A stretch of DNA of 64,000 nt from Cryobacterium sp. PH29-G1 (GTDB lineage Bacteria > Actinomycetota > Actinomycetes > Actinomycetales > Microbacteriaceae). Of this stretch, positions 39,689 through 49,377 are shown piece after piece. The translations under genes were made by a program, and so were the position numbers. The notes under the pieces were generated by a model that saw nothing but the letters and a program-made list of their open reading frames with translations, was not told the DNA's origin and made no database searches. Within the stretch, counting starts at the first letter, position 1, and every line of letters begins with the position of its first letter. The stretch spans positions 62,001 through 126,000 of the forward strand of contig NZ_JASISY010000002.1 of NCBI RefSeq assembly GCF_030063365.1. The letters are read 5' to 3'.

Positions 39689-41182
39689 ATGACTGTTCCT
39701 ACCCTGTCCCTGTCCACTGAGTCCGCGCGGGGTTCCGCCGCCGACATTCTCATCCTCGCCTCACTCCAAACGGATGACGGCGTGCAGCTGCTCGCGGATG
39801 CAACGCTCGGGGACGATCTCATCGCGTCGGTGGCGGCTCAGCTGCCGCTGCTCAACGTGACCGGGGCTCGTGACGAGGTGGTGCGCCTGGTCGCAGCGGT
39901 CGGCACCCCGCGCAGCATCGCCGTGGTCGGACTGGGCCGCGTGGTCAACGTTGATTCTCTCCGGCATGCGGCTGGCTCCGCTGTACGTCAGCTGACCGGC
40001 GCGGCATCGGTTGCCTTCGCTGTGCCGTTGCATAACGTCGATCAGGTGGAGGCCGTGCTCGAGGGAGCTGCACTCGGCGCATACTCCTATACGAGTTACC
40101 GGCACAGCTCACTGGCCGCCGCCAAGCTGCCGGCAAAAAATATTGCGGTCCACACCGAGACGGCGGCAGCCTCCGCCGTTGAGCGCGCCCTGATCAACGC
40201 CGAGGCGATCCGCCTGGTCAAGGACCTCGTGAACATGCCGCCGCTCGACCTCTACCCGGCGTCGCTGGCCGAGCTGGCGATTGAGGCCGCGACTGGGCTG
40301 CCCCTGGACGTAACCGTCTGGGACGAACACCAGCTCGCCGCCGACGGGTTCGGTGGTATCGCCGGTGTCGGCGCCGGATCCACCCGTCCGCCACGCCTGG
40401 TCAAGCTCAGTTACACGCCGAACGGCGCCACCAAGCACCTCGCGCTGGTGGGCAAGGGCATCACTTTTGATACCGGCGGGCTCTCGCTCAAGCCGCCGGC
40501 ATCCATGGTCGGCATGAAGTACGACATGACGGGTGCCGCAACGGTTCTCGCCGTCGTCATTGCTGCTGCTCGCCTGCAGCTGCCGGTGCGGATCACCGCG
40601 TGGATGTGTATCGCCGAAAATATGCCATCGGGTTCGGCCATTCGTCCCAACGACGTGCTTCGCCTGCGCGGCGGCCGTACCGTCGAAGTGCTCAACACGG
40701 ATGCCGAAGGTCGGCTGGTGCTCGCGGACGGCCTCGTGGCTGCTGGTGAAGAACACCCCGATGCCATCATCGACGTCGCCACGCTCACCGGTGCGGCCGT
40801 GGTCGCGTTGGGCAACCGCTATTTCGGCGCAATGGGAGATGATGCTCTCGTGCAGAACGTGCTCGATGCCAGCGCCGCCGTCGGTGAAACGGCCTGGCCT
40901 ATGCCGTTCCCCGAGGAATTGCGCGCCACACTCAACTCCGACGTTGCTGACATCGCCAATGCGAAGATTGGGAGCTCGGCCGGAGGAATGCTGCTGGCGG
41001 GGGTCTTTCTGCAGGAATTCATTGGAACGGATGCCGCGGGCACCACGATCCCCTGGGCTCACCTAGACATCGCCGGGCCGGCCCAGAATTCGGGAGCCGG
41101 GTGGGGATTCACTGCCGCCGGACCGACCGGAGTGTCTGTTCGAGCGCTGCTTCGACTGGCCGAGGACTTTTCACGCCCGTAG
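39689..41182 (+). CDS. pepA: Leucyl aminopeptidase (M17)
   Basis: A 497-residue M17 metallopeptidase. The C-terminal catalytic domain shows GKGITFDTGGLSLKP (metal-binding Lys and Asp), MKYDMTGAATVL, the diagnostic NTDAEGRL and the final W-A-H-L-D-I-A-G-P. It releases N-terminal residues, preferring Leu, from peptides in the cytoplasm as a Zn/Mn hexamer. The N-terminal about 180 residues form the variable macro-like domain. It is divergent from PAC2. Confidence 0.94.
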   Translation: MTVPTLSLSTESARGSAADILILASLQTDDGVQLLADATLGDDLIASVAAQLPLLNVTGARDEVVRLVAAVGTPRSIAVVGLGRVVNVDSLRHAAGSAVRQLTGAASVAFAVPLHNVDQVEAVLEGAALGAYSYTSYRHSSLAAAKLPAKNIAVHTETAAASAVERALINAEAIRLVKDLVNMPPLDLYPASLAELAIEAATGLPLDVTVWDEHQLAADGFGGIAGVGAGSTRPPRLVKLSYTPNGATKHLALVGKGITFDTGGLSLKPPASMVGMKYDMTGAATVLAVVIAAARLQLPVRITAWMCIAENMPSGSAIRPNDVLRLRGGRTVEVLNTDAEGRLVLADGLVAAGEEHPDAIIDVATLTGAAVVALGNRYFGAMGDDALVQNVLDASAAVGETAWPMPFPEELRATLNSDVADIANAKIGSSAGGMLLAGVFLQEFIGTDAAGTTIPWAHLDIAGPAQNSGAGWGFTAAGPTGVSVRALLRLAEDFSRP

Positions 41183-41283
41183 TACAGTCGTAGGGGCAAG
41201 AAAAAGCTTGTCAAACCACGCGGCCGATCAATACAACATTCTTGGCCGACGTGACAAAGCGTAATGCGCGAGGGAGTAGCTGA

Positions 41284-42657
41284 GTGTCGGAACAGAATTT
41301 TGACATTGTCGTTCTCGGTGGCGGAAGCGGTGGATACGCAGCAGCGCTGCGCGCCGTGCAGCTGGGATTCACCGTTGGTCTGATCGAGAAGGGCAAACTC
41401 GGCGGCACCTGCCTGCACGTCGGTTGCATTCCGACCAAGGCCCTCCTGCACTCGGCCGAGGTCGCCGACGTCAGCCGTGAGGCCGCTAAATACGGCGTCA
41501 AGACCGCGTTCGAAGGCATTGATATCGCCGCTGTCACCGCGTTCCGCGAGGGCATCGTGGCGAGCAAGTACAAGGGACTTCAGGGCCTGATCAAGGCTCG
41601 TGGCATCACCGTGATCCAGGGTGAAGGCCGTCTGGTCTCCCCCACGACCGTGCAGGTCGGCGATGACATGATCGTCGGTAAGAACGTGATTCTGGCCACG
41701 GGTTCCTATTCCCGCTCGCTGCCCGGCCTTGAAATCGGCGGACGCGTCATCACGAGCGAGACCGCTCTGGCCTTGGACTATGTTCCCAAGAAGGTCGCCG
41801 TACTCGGCGGCGGCGTCATCGGAGTCGAGTTCGCGAGCGTATGGAAGTCTTTCGGCGCCGACGTCACGATCATTGAAGCACTGCCGCACCTCGTTCCCAA
41901 CGAGGAAGAGTCCATTTCGAAGCAGTTGGAGCGCGCGTTCCGTAAGCGCGGAATCGAGTATTCCCTCGGCATCCGCTTTCAGAGCGTCACGCAGTCCGAC
42001 GCGGGCGTTGTCGTCACCCTGGAAAACGGCGCAACCGTTGAAGCCGACCTCCTGCTCGTTGCCGTCGGCCGCGGCCCGGTCACGGCCGGCCTCGGCTTCG
42101 ACGAGGTGGGCGTCACCATGGACCGCGGCTTCGTCATCACCGATGAGCGTCTCGCTACGAACATCCCCGGCGTCTATGCCGTCGGCGATATCGTTCCCGG
42201 CCTGCAGCTGGCCCATCGCGGGTTCCAGCAGGGAATCTTCGTCGCCGAGGAAATCGCCGGACTCAACCCGATCCTCGTCGAGGACGTGAACATCCCCAAG
42301 GTCACCTATTGTGACCCTGAGGTTGCTTCCGTCGGCTATAGCGAAGCCAAGGCGGCCGACAAGTTCGGTGCCGACCAGATTTCTACTTACGAGTACAACC
42401 TCGGCGGCAACGGCAAGAGTTCCATTCTTGGCACCGCCGGTTCGGTCAAGCTCGTGCGGGTCAAGGACGGCCCCATCGTCGGCATCCACATGATCGGTGC
42501 CCGCGTTGGCGAGCTCATCGGTGAAGGCCAACTCGTTGTGAACTGGGAAGCGTACCCGGAGGACATTGCTCCGTTCGTGCACGCCCACCCGACCCAGAAC
42601 GAAGCGATGGGTGAGGCCTTCCTGGCTCTCGCCGGCAAACCGCTTCACGCGATGTAG
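41284..42657 (+). CDS. lpdA: Dihydrolipoyl dehydrogenase (E3)
   Basis: A 457-residue flavoprotein disulfide reductase. FAD-binding is at VVLGGGSGGYAAALRA, the redox-active disulfide is in GGTCLHVGCIPTK, the NAD site is at VAVLGGGVIGVEFA, and the active-site His-Glu is near the end in HAHPTQNEAMGE. It reoxidises dihydrolipoamide of 2-oxoacid dehydrogenases. The start is GTG at 41284 after gggag. The E2 gene follows 62 bases downstream, as in many actinobacteria. Confidence 0.96.
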   Translation: MSEQNFDIVVLGGGSGGYAAALRAVQLGFTVGLIEKGKLGGTCLHVGCIPTKALLHSAEVADVSREAAKYGVKTAFEGIDIAAVTAFREGIVASKYKGLQGLIKARGITVIQGEGRLVSPTTVQVGDDMIVGKNVILATGSYSRSLPGLEIGGRVITSETALALDYVPKKVAVLGGGVIGVEFASVWKSFGADVTIIEALPHLVPNEEESISKQLERAFRKRGIEYSLGIRFQSVTQSDAGVVVTLENGATVEADLLLVAVGRGPVTAGLGFDEVGVTMDRGFVITDERLATNIPGVYAVGDIVPGLQLAHRGFQQGIFVAEEIAGLNPILVEDVNIPKVTYCDPEVASVGYSEAKAADKFGADQISTYEYNLGGNGKSSILGTAGSVKLVRVKDGPIVGIHMIGARVGELIGEGQLVVNWEAYPEDIAPFVHAHPTQNEAMGEAFLALAGKPLHAM

Positions 42658-42719
42658 TCGGTGCCCACTATTTTCATCCAATTTTTAGATAAGCAAACGG
42701 TTTTGAAGGAGACATACGC

Positions 42720-44171
42720 ATGAGCGAATCCGTCAGCCTCCCGGCACTCGGAGAGAGTGTCACTGAGGGCACGGTCACCCGCTGGCTCAAGAACGTGGGC
42801 GACCGCGTGGAGGTCGACGAGCCGTTGCTCGAGGTATCGACCGACAAGGTGGACACGGAAATTCCGTCCCCGGTCGCCGGCATCATTGAAGCCATCCTGG
42901 TTCAGGAAGACGAGACCGTCGAAGTTGGCACGCCTCTCGTCACGATTGGCGACGGGTCTGGCGCTGCCGCACCCGCTGCTGAGGTACCTGCTGCTGAGGC
43001 TCCCGTAGCTGAGGCACCCGCTGCTGAGGCACCCGCTGCTGAGGCACCGGCTGCTGAGGCTCCCGTAGCTGAGGCACCCGCTGCTGAGGCACCGGCTGCT
43101 GAGGCTCCCGTAGCTGAGGCTCCTGTTCCGGCTGCGGCGCCCGAGCCGGCGCCGGCTCCGGCAGCTCCGGCAGCTCCAGCAGCTCCCGCGGCTCCGGCAG
43201 CTCCCGCCACGCCGGCCCCTGCCGCTGCTGCGGTTCCGGCCGCTGCTGCGCCCGCTGCCCCCGCAGCGCGTGGCTCGCACGCCGGCACCAGTGGCTACGT
43301 CACCCCGATCGTGCGCAAGCTTGCCAACGAAGCTGGTATCGACTTGTCGACGATCAGCGGCACTGGCGTGGGCGGACGCATCCGTAAGGAAGACATCGTG
43401 CAGGCCGCGTCGGCGGTCGGTTCGACCGTCGCTGCCCCGGTTGTCGAGGTGTCGCCGCTTCGCGGAACCACCCAGCCGATGTCCCGTCTGCGCAAGGTCG
43501 TGGCTGAGCGCGCCGTCATCTCCATGCAGTCGTCCGCCCAGCTCACCACAGTGGTTGAGGTTGACGTCACCCGCGTCGCCATGCTCCGCGACCGGGTCAA
43601 GGGCGCATTTGCCGAGAAGACCGGCAACAAGCTCTCGTTCCTGCCTTTCTTCGCTCTTGCTGCGGCTGAGGCGTTGCGTGCCATCCCGATCGTGAACGCC
43701 ACGATCGATGGTGACACCATCGTCTACCCGGCCCAGGAGAACATCAGCATCGCGGTTGAGACCGACCGTGGCCTGCTCACGCCGGTTGTGCGCAACGCCG
43801 GGGAACTGGATCTGGCCGGTTTCGCTGACCAGATCGCTGACCTGGCTGCCCGCACTCGCGACAACAAGCTCAAGCCTGACGAGCTCAGTGGCGGAACGTT
43901 TACGCTGACCAACACGGGTTCGCGTGGCGCCCTGTTCGACACGCCCGTGGTGTTCCTGCCGCAGAGCGCGATTCTCGGCACCGGAATCGTCTACAAGAAG
44001 CCGCTCGTTGTCACCAACGATGGTCTTGACTCGATCGCGATTCGTTCGAGCGTGTACCTGGCGCTGTCCTACGACCACCGCATCATCGACGGTGCGGATG
44101 CAGCTCGCTTCCTCACCACGATGAAAGCACGGCTCGAAGCCGGTGCGTTCGAGGGCAACCTCGGAATCTAA
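42720..44171 (+). CDS. sucB: 2-oxoacid dehydrogenase E2 component (dihydrolipoamide acyltransferase, SucB/DlaT type)
   Basis: A 483-residue three-part protein: one lipoyl domain (1-78, lipoyl Lys43 in [10 protein letters not shown]), an Ala/Pro/Glu-rich flexible linker (about 80-185), an E3-binding domain ([16 protein letters not shown] to IRKEDIVQ) and the catalytic domain ending [14 protein letters not shown] (His453, Asp457). It is usually named SucB, but in actinobacteria the 2-oxoglutarate E1 often carries its own E2 domain, so this E2 may serve pyruvate dehydrogenase. The start has GAAGGAG 8 bases upstream. lipB and lipA nearby provide the cofactor. Confidence 0.93.
   Translation: MSESVSLPALGESVTEGTVTRWLKNVGDRVEVDEPLLEVSTDKVDTEIPSPVAGIIEAILVQEDETVEVGTPLVTIGDGSGAAAPAAEVPAAEAPVAEAPAAEAPAAEAPAAEAPVAEAPAAEAPAAEAPVAEAPVPAAAPEPAPAPAAPAAPAAPAAPAAPATPAPAAAAVPAAAAPAAPAARGSHAGTSGYVTPIVRKLANEAGIDLSTISGTGVGGRIRKEDIVQAASAVGSTVAAPVVEVSPLRGTTQPMSRLRKVVAERAVISMQSSAQLTTVVEVDVTRVAMLRDRVKGAFAEKTGNKLSFLPFFALAAAEALRAIPIVNATIDGDTIVYPAQENISIAVETDRGLLTPVVRNAGELDLAGFADQIADLAARTRDNKLKPDELSGGTFTLTNTGSRGALFDTPVVFLPQSAILGTGIVYKKPLVVTNDGLDSIAIRSSVYLALSYDHRIIDGADAARFLTTMKARLEAGAFEGNLGI
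42968..43130 (+). repeat. Coding repeat array in the E2 linker
   Basis: The words gctgaggcacccgct and gctgaggctcccgta recur about ten times in phase, coding A-A-E-A-P and V-A-E-A-P units of the swinging-arm linker. Such arrays can change length by slippage without breaking the frame. Confidence 0.8.
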
Positions 44172-44175
44172 AGGT

Positions 44176-44217
44176 CCTGCTTGATCGGCCCTGCTTGATC
44201 GGCGCTGATTGAATGGC
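44176..44217. repeat. 14-bp tandem repeat after the E2 gene
   Basis: cctgcttgatcggc occurs twice exactly (44176-44203) and a diverged third copy follows. It lies between the E2 stop and the convergent pseudokinase stop, and no terminator is obvious. Confidence 0.55.
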
Positions 44218-44242
44218 ACTGCCGAGTCGGCTGTGGATCAAC

Positions 44243-46225
44243 TCAGGAGTCGAAAATCTCACGAAGACGCCAGCCGCCCTCGCCCTTGACCACAAGGACA
44301 GAGGCCGGCTGGCGTTCTTCGTGCCCGGGTACCGGTGACAACGCGATCACGGCCAGGTCTCCGTTTCGTTCAGCGAGCACGGCACGATACTCCAGATAGT
44401 CGGGCAGGTCCTGGCTCGACGCGTCGCTCTGGCGCTCGCGCACGTTGTAGCTGTCCAGGGCGAGCATCGCCGAACCGCTCTGGTCCACGTCGACCAGACA
44501 GAGAAGTGAGTCGGCGGCCAGACAGATCGCACGACGGGCGAGCAGGGCGCGCACGGCGGCGACGGGGTCATCGCCCGTAATCGCTGCTGGGTTCGGCGGC
44601 TCGGCGGCAGGCTGGCCGGGGTCAGGCTGGCCGGGGTCAGGCTGGCCGGGGTCAGGCTGGCCGGGATTCTGGCCGGTATCCGGCCCTGAGTCAGCGCCGG
44701 AACCCGTGATATCGGGATCGGCGCCGTCAGGAACCGCGGTGTCAGGCACGCCGATCCCGTGCGTCGCGGCATCCGTTTCAGCAACGTCTGGAGCTGTCGC
44801 TGAGGCTGTACCGGGCGGTATGTCGGACTCCCTCGCCGTTGTCCCCACGGCGCCGGCCACACCAGCGTCACCGGCACGCCCCAACACCGGAAACAGTGTC
44901 AGAGCCAGCACGAGAACGCTGGCACCCCCCAGAAGGGCCACCAGAAGCGGCCGCTGGTGGCCGTGCAGTCGTTTGCGTAGTGCATGCCCGACGGCTTTGA
45001 CGGGGTGTGAATCGACCCGGGTTCGAAGCAGCTGCCCGAACCGTGCCCATCCGCGCGCTGCCCGCCCTGACACTCGCTGCAACAAGGCTGCACCCCGCCC
45101 GGAGAGCTGACGCACAGTGTTGCTATGGCGGCCGAGGCGCCCACTGGGTGATACGTCTGTCCAGCCGGTCAGACTGTCGTCGACGCCCAGGATGAATTGG
45201 CCCGCCATCTGGTCGGCGACGGCGTTGGACGCATCGTTGGCCCGGCCGTGAGCGACACCCCCACGCCGGTCGTGGTCGCTGCCTGCCAGGATCGGTGCGA
45301 TCCGGCGAGGAGGGCTTCCATCGGGCACCCGTGGAGTGCCGATATGGCGGCGAATCCGTACACTGTCGATGCGTCCCGCAGCGTCAGCGTCGGTCCGGCC
45401 ATTGGCGTGGGATGGGCGGGACTCCGGCCGTTCGCCGGGGTCGAAGCCGCGCAGGGGCATGGCATCGGCCCACTCGAAGAGGTCACGCTCCAATCGCACC
45501 AGGACCGAACCGAGCGCCTGCCGCTCAGCTGCTGTCGGCCCGGACGTCAAGGCACCTCGTTGCGGGTTCACGCGGCTCTGGAATCGCTGCAGGAACCCGA
45601 CCTCGGTAGCGCGCTGCACCATGGTCTCATCGAGTGCGTCACAGACAGTCTGCAACACCAGTCCAAGACGCGCATAGTCGGCGTGCAGCAGCCCCGCGCG
45701 TTCGCGGGGCCGATCGGTAAGGTGCCGGGCTGCGCGGAAACCGGTCAGCACGGGTCGGCCGTTTCCGTCGAGCAGAATTGTGGCTTGACTGAGGCTCCCG
45801 TGCGCGAAACCGGCCGAGTGCAGGGCAGCGAGGGAAACCGTGATGGGGGCGAGCAGGGTCACCGCCTCCCCGGGCGACAGACGAGGGTGCTCGATGAGGT
45901 ATTTGGCCAATGATCCCCCCGACAGCCGTTCCAGAATCAGACAGATGCGGCCGTCGCCCAGTTGCGCGACATCGAGTAACCGCACGAGTCTCGGAGCAGC
46001 CGCCGACGTGAGTACGGCGATGTCGAGTTCAATGCTCGCTGGTGGGGTGTCCGCGTGGAAAATCTTCAGGGCAACTGCGTTTGCCGTGCCGGAATGACCC
46101 AGATACACCACGGCCCGATCCCCCGTGCCGAGCAACCGGATGACGCGGTGCCCGGCCAGCACGGCACCGGTTTCGGCGGCCGGCTCGGCCGGTTCATCAG
46201 GGTCAGGATTGCTGCGCGCTCTCAC
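44243..46225 (-). CDS. Membrane-anchored pseudokinase (Ser/Thr kinase fold without catalytic Asp)
   Basis: A 660-residue protein. An N-terminal protein-kinase fold (about 15-250) keeps the glycine loop LLGTGDRAVVYLG and the ATP-site Lys54 in VALKIF, but the H-R-D motif reads HGS (142-144) and D-F-G reads TGF (161-163), so both catalytic Asp residues are missing. A long linker leads to one membrane helix (about 427-449), a Thr/Asp/Pro-rich extracellular stalk with P-D-P-G-Q repeats, and a C-terminal about 110-residue domain resembling NTF2-like folds. The layout copies PknB-type receptor kinases but predicts no phosphotransfer. The GTG start at 46225 is uncertain. It is divergent from lipB. 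Confidence 0.8.
   Translation of the reverse strand: MRARSNPDPDEPAEPAAETGAVLAGHRVIRLLGTGDRAVVYLGHSGTANAVALKIFHADTPPASIELDIAVLTSAAAPRLVRLLDVAQLGDGRICLILERLSGGSLAKYLIEHPRLSPGEAVTLLAPITVSLAALHSAGFAHGSLSQATILLDGNGRPVLTGFRAARHLTDRPRERAGLLHADYARLGLVLQTVCDALDETMVQRATEVGFLQRFQSRVNPQRGALTSGPTAAERQALGSVLVRLERDLFEWADAMPLRGFDPGERPESRPSHANGRTDADAAGRIDSVRIRRHIGTPRVPDGSPPRRIAPILAGSDHDRRGGVAHGRANDASNAVADQMAGQFILGVDDSLTGWTDVSPSGRLGRHSNTVRQLSGRGAALLQRVSGRAARGWARFGQLLRTRVDSHPVKAVGHALRKRLHGHQRPLLVALLGGASVLVLALTLFPVLGRAGDAGVAGAVGTTARESDIPPGTASATAPDVAETDAATHGIGVPDTAVPDGADPDITGSGADSGPDTGQNPGQPDPGQPDPGQPDPGQPAAEPPNPAAITGDDPVAAVRALLARRAICLAADSLLCLVDVDQSGSAMLALDSYNVRERQSDASSQDLPDYLEYRAVLAERNGDLAVIALSPVPGHEERQPASVLVVKGEGGWRLREIFDS
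44611..44665 (-). repeat. 15-bp coding repeat in the pseudokinase stalk
   Basis: gctggccggggtcag is repeated three times and a fourth time in part, coding P-D-P-G-Q units on the minus strand just outside the membrane helix. Confidence 0.8.
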
Positions 46226-46383
46226 ACACCCATGATTGGACCTAATCCCCAGAGGCGACTTGCGCAACCGCTATCCGTGCACAAGTCGATACCACCGGAA
46301 CTGTGGAGGATCAGCGCGAGACGATCTGGAGAACGCCACGGGCCCCGCTGGTCCCGACCAACCGGGTCCCCTAGACTAGTCGG

Positions 46384-47109
46384 ATGCTCGACTTTGTCGT
46401 CGCGGGGCTAAGCGCCAACTCCGTGCCGTATGTTGAGGGCCTTGAGCTCCAACGCGCAGTCCATCGTTCCGTCGTCGCCTGTGAGCGACCGGACACCGTC
46501 CTCCTCCTGGAGCATCCGGCCGTTTACACCGCCGGAAAACGCACCCTCCCCGAGGAACGTCCCGTCGACGACACGCCGGTCATCGACGTTGACCGAGGGG
46601 GCAAGATCACCTGGCACGGCCCCGGCCAACTCGTGGGGTACCCGATTCTGCACCTGCCGGAGCCCGTTGACGTCGTCGGCTACGTTCGAACACTCGAAGA
46701 GATCCTGATCGAGGTCCTGATCGAGTTCGGCATCGATGCGGTCCGAGTCGTCGGACGATCCGGTGTGTGGGTCGGTCCGGCCGGTCACGAAGACAAGATT
46801 GCCGCCATCGGAATCCGCGTTGCCCACGGGGTGACCATGCACGGCTTCGCGCTCAACTGCAGCAACTCGCTCGAGGCCTATTCCCGCATCATCGCCTGCG
46901 GAATCCGCGATGCCGGAGTGACCACGATGTCACGCGTACTCGGACGCACCGTCGACCCGAGCGACCTGATCGACCCGATTACGGCCGCCTTCCAGCGCGC
47001 CACGACCCTGAATTCAGCCAACGCGAGCCCGACCGAGATGACCCCGATCAGCCTGGACACCGTCAGCCTCGATACCGTCAGCCTCGATACCGTCAGGACG
47101 AACGCATGA
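46384..47109 (+). CDS. lipB: Octanoyl-[ACP]:protein N-octanoyltransferase
   Basis: A 241-residue LipB-family acyltransferase. The family words [17 protein letters not shown] (RGG...HGPGQ), the catalytic Lys in [10 protein letters not shown] and the catalytic Cys in GFALNCS are all present. It moves octanoyl from acyl carrier protein to the lipoyl domains of E2 proteins. The last about 20 residues are a repeat tail, S-L-D-T-V three times. TAGACT lies 6 bases before the ATG, suggesting a leaderless message. It overlaps lipA by 4 bases. Confidence 0.94.
   Translation: MLDFVVAGLSANSVPYVEGLELQRAVHRSVVACERPDTVLLLEHPAVYTAGKRTLPEERPVDDTPVIDVDRGGKITWHGPGQLVGYPILHLPEPVDVVGYVRTLEEILIEVLIEFGIDAVRVVGRSGVWVGPAGHEDKIAAIGIRVAHGVTMHGFALNCSNSLEAYSRIIACGIRDAGVTTMSRVLGRTVDPSDLIDPITAAFQRATTLNSANASPTEMTPISLDTVSLDTVSLDTVRTNA
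47049..47093 (+). repeat. Three tandem 15-bp copies at the 3' end of lipB
   Basis: cagcctSgaYaccgt is repeated three times (the last two identical), adding S-L-D-T-V units to the LipB C-terminus just ahead of the lipA start. Confidence 0.8.
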
Positions 47110-48095
47110 GCGCAGTACCCGAAGGCCGCAAGTTATTGCGTCTGGAAATTCGAAACGCGGAGACTCCGATCGAACGAAAGCCCGCCTGGATCAAGACGGT
47201 CGCCAAAATGGGGCCGGAATATCAGAAATTGCAAAGTCTGGTGAAGAGCGAAAACTTGCACACTGTGTGTCAGGAAGCCGGGTGCCCGAATATATTTGAA
47301 TGTTGGGAGGATCGCGAAGCTACCTTCCTGATCGGTGGATCGCAGTGCACGAGACGGTGCGACTTTTGCCAGATCGACACCGGAAAGCCGGCTGACTACG
47401 ACACGGACGAGCCGCGCCGCGTCGGTGAATCCGTCGTAACGATGAACCTGCGCTACGCGACTGTGACCGGTGTCGCTCGCGACGACCTGCCCGATGAGGG
47501 CGCCTGGCTCTACGCCGAAACGATCCGCCAAATTCACCAGCAAAGCCCGGGTACCGGAGTCGAAATTCTGGTGCCGGACTTCTCCGGCAATCCGGAGCAC
47601 CTCGCCCAGGTCTTTGACGCCAAGCCGGAGGTTTTCGCTCACAACGTGGAAACCGTGCCGCGCATCTTCAAGCGGATACGCCCGGCGTTTCGGTATGAAC
47701 GCTCACTCGACGTGCTCACACAGGGTCGTACGGCCGGAATGATCACCAAGTCCAACCTCATCCTCGGTATGGGTGAGGAACGCGCCGAAATCACCCAGGC
47801 ATTGCACGACCTGCACGAGGCCGGCACCGACATCATCACGATCACGCAGTACCTGCGTCCGAGTGCACGGCATTTGCCTGTGGCCCGCTGGGTACGGCCC
47901 GAGGAATTCGTCGAACTCAACGAGGAAGCCAAGGAGATCGGCTTTCTTGGCGTTCTATCCGGACCGCTCGTACGATCCTCGTATCGTGCGGGTCGACTGT
48001 GGGCCCAGTCCATGGTCGCGACCGGTCGGGAGATCCCCGCAGAATTGCGCCAGCTGGCGGATGCCCAGCTCGGATTTGCCCAGGCCGTTTCGTGA
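47106..48095 (+). CDS. lipA: Lipoyl synthase
   Basis: A 329-residue radical SAM enzyme with two 4Fe-4S clusters: the auxiliary cluster in [12 protein letters not shown] and the SAM cluster in CTRRCDFC. It inserts two sulfur atoms into the octanoyl chain placed by LipB. The start at 47106 overlaps the lipB stop (ATGA) and matches the family N-terminus; a longer open frame is only the lipB region read in another frame. Confidence 0.95.
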   Translation: MSAVPEGRKLLRLEIRNAETPIERKPAWIKTVAKMGPEYQKLQSLVKSENLHTVCQEAGCPNIFECWEDREATFLIGGSQCTRRCDFCQIDTGKPADYDTDEPRRVGESVVTMNLRYATVTGVARDDLPDEGAWLYAETIRQIHQQSPGTGVEILVPDFSGNPEHLAQVFDAKPEVFAHNVETVPRIFKRIRPAFRYERSLDVLTQGRTAGMITKSNLILGMGEERAEITQALHDLHEAGTDIITITQYLRPSARHLPVARWVRPEEFVELNEEAKEIGFLGVLSGPLVRSSYRAGRLWAQSMVATGREIPAELRQLADAQLGFAQAVS

Positions 48096-48142
48096 GCGAA
48101 TTCGGTTACGCAGCATTGGAGTGACTAGGTAGTCTTATACCC

Positions 48143-48850
48143 ATGGCACGCAGCAAGGAAAAGACCCCCAAAAAACCAAAACAGCCCGGCCGCTTGAAGC
48201 AAATGTGGCAGGTTTTCCAGATGACGAGGCGCTACGACTCGAACATCGTCTGGATACTGGTTTTGGCCTTCCTCATACCCGTTCTAATCAGCCTGGCTTT
48301 GGCCCTGTTGATCCCGGGCAGCAACGTCTTCACGATGGTGCTCTGGATCGTTGCCGGCGTGCTCGCCGGAATTCTGGCGATGCTCATCATTCTGGGCCGA
48401 CGCGCTGAAAAGGCGGCCTATTCTCAGATCGAAGGTCAGCCCGGTGCCGTCGGTGCCGTGCTGCGCAGCTCACTCAAGCGCGGTTGGGTAGGCAGCGAGA
48501 TGCCGGTGGCCGTGAACGGCAAAACCCAGGATGCGATTTACCGTGCTGTCGGTCGCGGCGGCGTCGTGCTGATCAGTGAGGGACCCAAAACACGCACTGC
48601 TCGCATGCTCGACGAAGAAAAGCGCAAGATCGTTCGAATCGGCGGCAACGTCAGCGTCACGGTGATCTCGGTCGGACCGGACCTCGACGCCGTGCCGCTA
48701 CACAAACTGGCTCGCCGTCTGACCAGAATCAAGCCCACCCTGACCAAGGCCGAGGTGCTCGCCGTCAACAACCGACTCAACTCCATGGGAACGAAGCTTC
48801 CCATTCCCAAGGGCGTTGACCCAATGAAGGCCCGACCGCAGCGCGGCTGA
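48143..48850 (+). CDS. DUF4191 family membrane protein
   Basis: A 235-residue actinobacterial protein of unknown function that regularly follows lipA. After a basic N-terminus (KEKTPKKPKQPGRLKQ) come two membrane helices (about 38-60 and 66-90) and a cytoplasmic domain of about 140 residues. TAGTCT lies 7 bases before the ATG, so it probably has its own leaderless transcript. A strong hairpin follows. Confidence 0.86.
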   Translation: MARSKEKTPKKPKQPGRLKQMWQVFQMTRRYDSNIVWILVLAFLIPVLISLALALLIPGSNVFTMVLWIVAGVLAGILAMLIILGRRAEKAAYSQIEGQPGAVGAVLRSSLKRGWVGSEMPVAVNGKTQDAIYRAVGRGGVVLISEGPKTRTARMLDEEKRKIVRIGGNVSVTVISVGPDLDAVPLHKLARRLTRIKPTLTKAEVLAVNNRLNSMGTKLPIPKGVDPMKARPQRG

Positions 48851-48867
48851 CCATATTGACACGGGAA

Positions 48868-48905
48868 CGATGAAGGGGCCGGGCGAAAGCCAGGCCCCTT
48901 CATCG
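48868..48905. terminator. Two-way terminator between DUF4191 and RDD genes
   Basis: CGATGAAGGGGCC, a 12-base loop, GGCCCCTTCATCG: a perfect 13-bp stem 18 bases after one stop and 15 before the other convergent stop, with short T/C-rich and A-rich flanks. Confidence 0.75.
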
Positions 48906-48920
48906 TCCCCCTTCGATCTG

Positions 48921-49349
48921 CTACTGGCGAATAAGTGCGGTTCCCGCGATCTTGTCGTGAAAGCCGCGCTGGTCCGAGTCCCAGACCAACGCGGGAATGG
49001 CGATTCCCAGAAGTGCGGAACGCACCACGGGACGCCACAACCCCACCCAGCCACCGTGGATGGAAATGACACGCAACCCGACGACGCGGTGGCCGATGCT
49101 GGCACCGATCGTGGGGATGAAGACGATTTGCAGGATCACAAAAATGATGAGGTTGGCTGCGGGATCGTAGTCAAAAAAGACCGCAGAGACGCCGATGGCG
49201 ATGGCCCAATCGATGGCGAAACCGAGTAGGCGTCGCCCGGGCCGGCCAATGGAACTGGGCCCGGTTGGTGGTAATCCGAGCCGCTCCCCCGGCCATTTAC
49301 TGGGTGGAAGCTGACCAAAAGTGTTCGGGCGGGGATCGGAGTCTGGCAC
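48921..49349 (-). CDS. RDD family membrane protein
   Basis: A 142-residue protein. The RDD domain starts RPGRRLLGFAIDWAIAI (with the Arg-Asp signature) and has three membrane helices, ending GFHDKIAGTALI. The family is of unknown or ion/Na+-related function. Its first about 30 residues are Pro/Gly-rich and cytoplasmic. The start is GTG at 49349, 6 bases after TAGACT. It is divergent from glnA, with which it shares the region holding the GlnR site. Confidence 0.87.
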   Translation of the reverse strand: MPDSDPRPNTFGQLPPSKWPGERLGLPPTGPSSIGRPGRRLLGFAIDWAIAIGVSAVFFDYDPAANLIIFVILQIVFIPTIGASIGHRVVGLRVISIHGGWVGLWRPVVRSALLGIAIPALVWDSDQRGFHDKIAGTALIRQ

Positions 49350-49377
49350 CCGATGAGTCTACCGACGAGGCATCCCT

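Noticed and set aside
41059..42681. A 540-codon open frame antisense to lpdA
   Set aside because: It is an artefact of codon bias in the E3 gene; no motif is present and the forward protein is certain.
42645..44219. A 524-codon frame antisense to the E2 gene with Ser/Gly/Arg repeats
   Set aside because: The repeats are the complement of the Ala/Pro/Glu linker repeats; no independent coding evidence.
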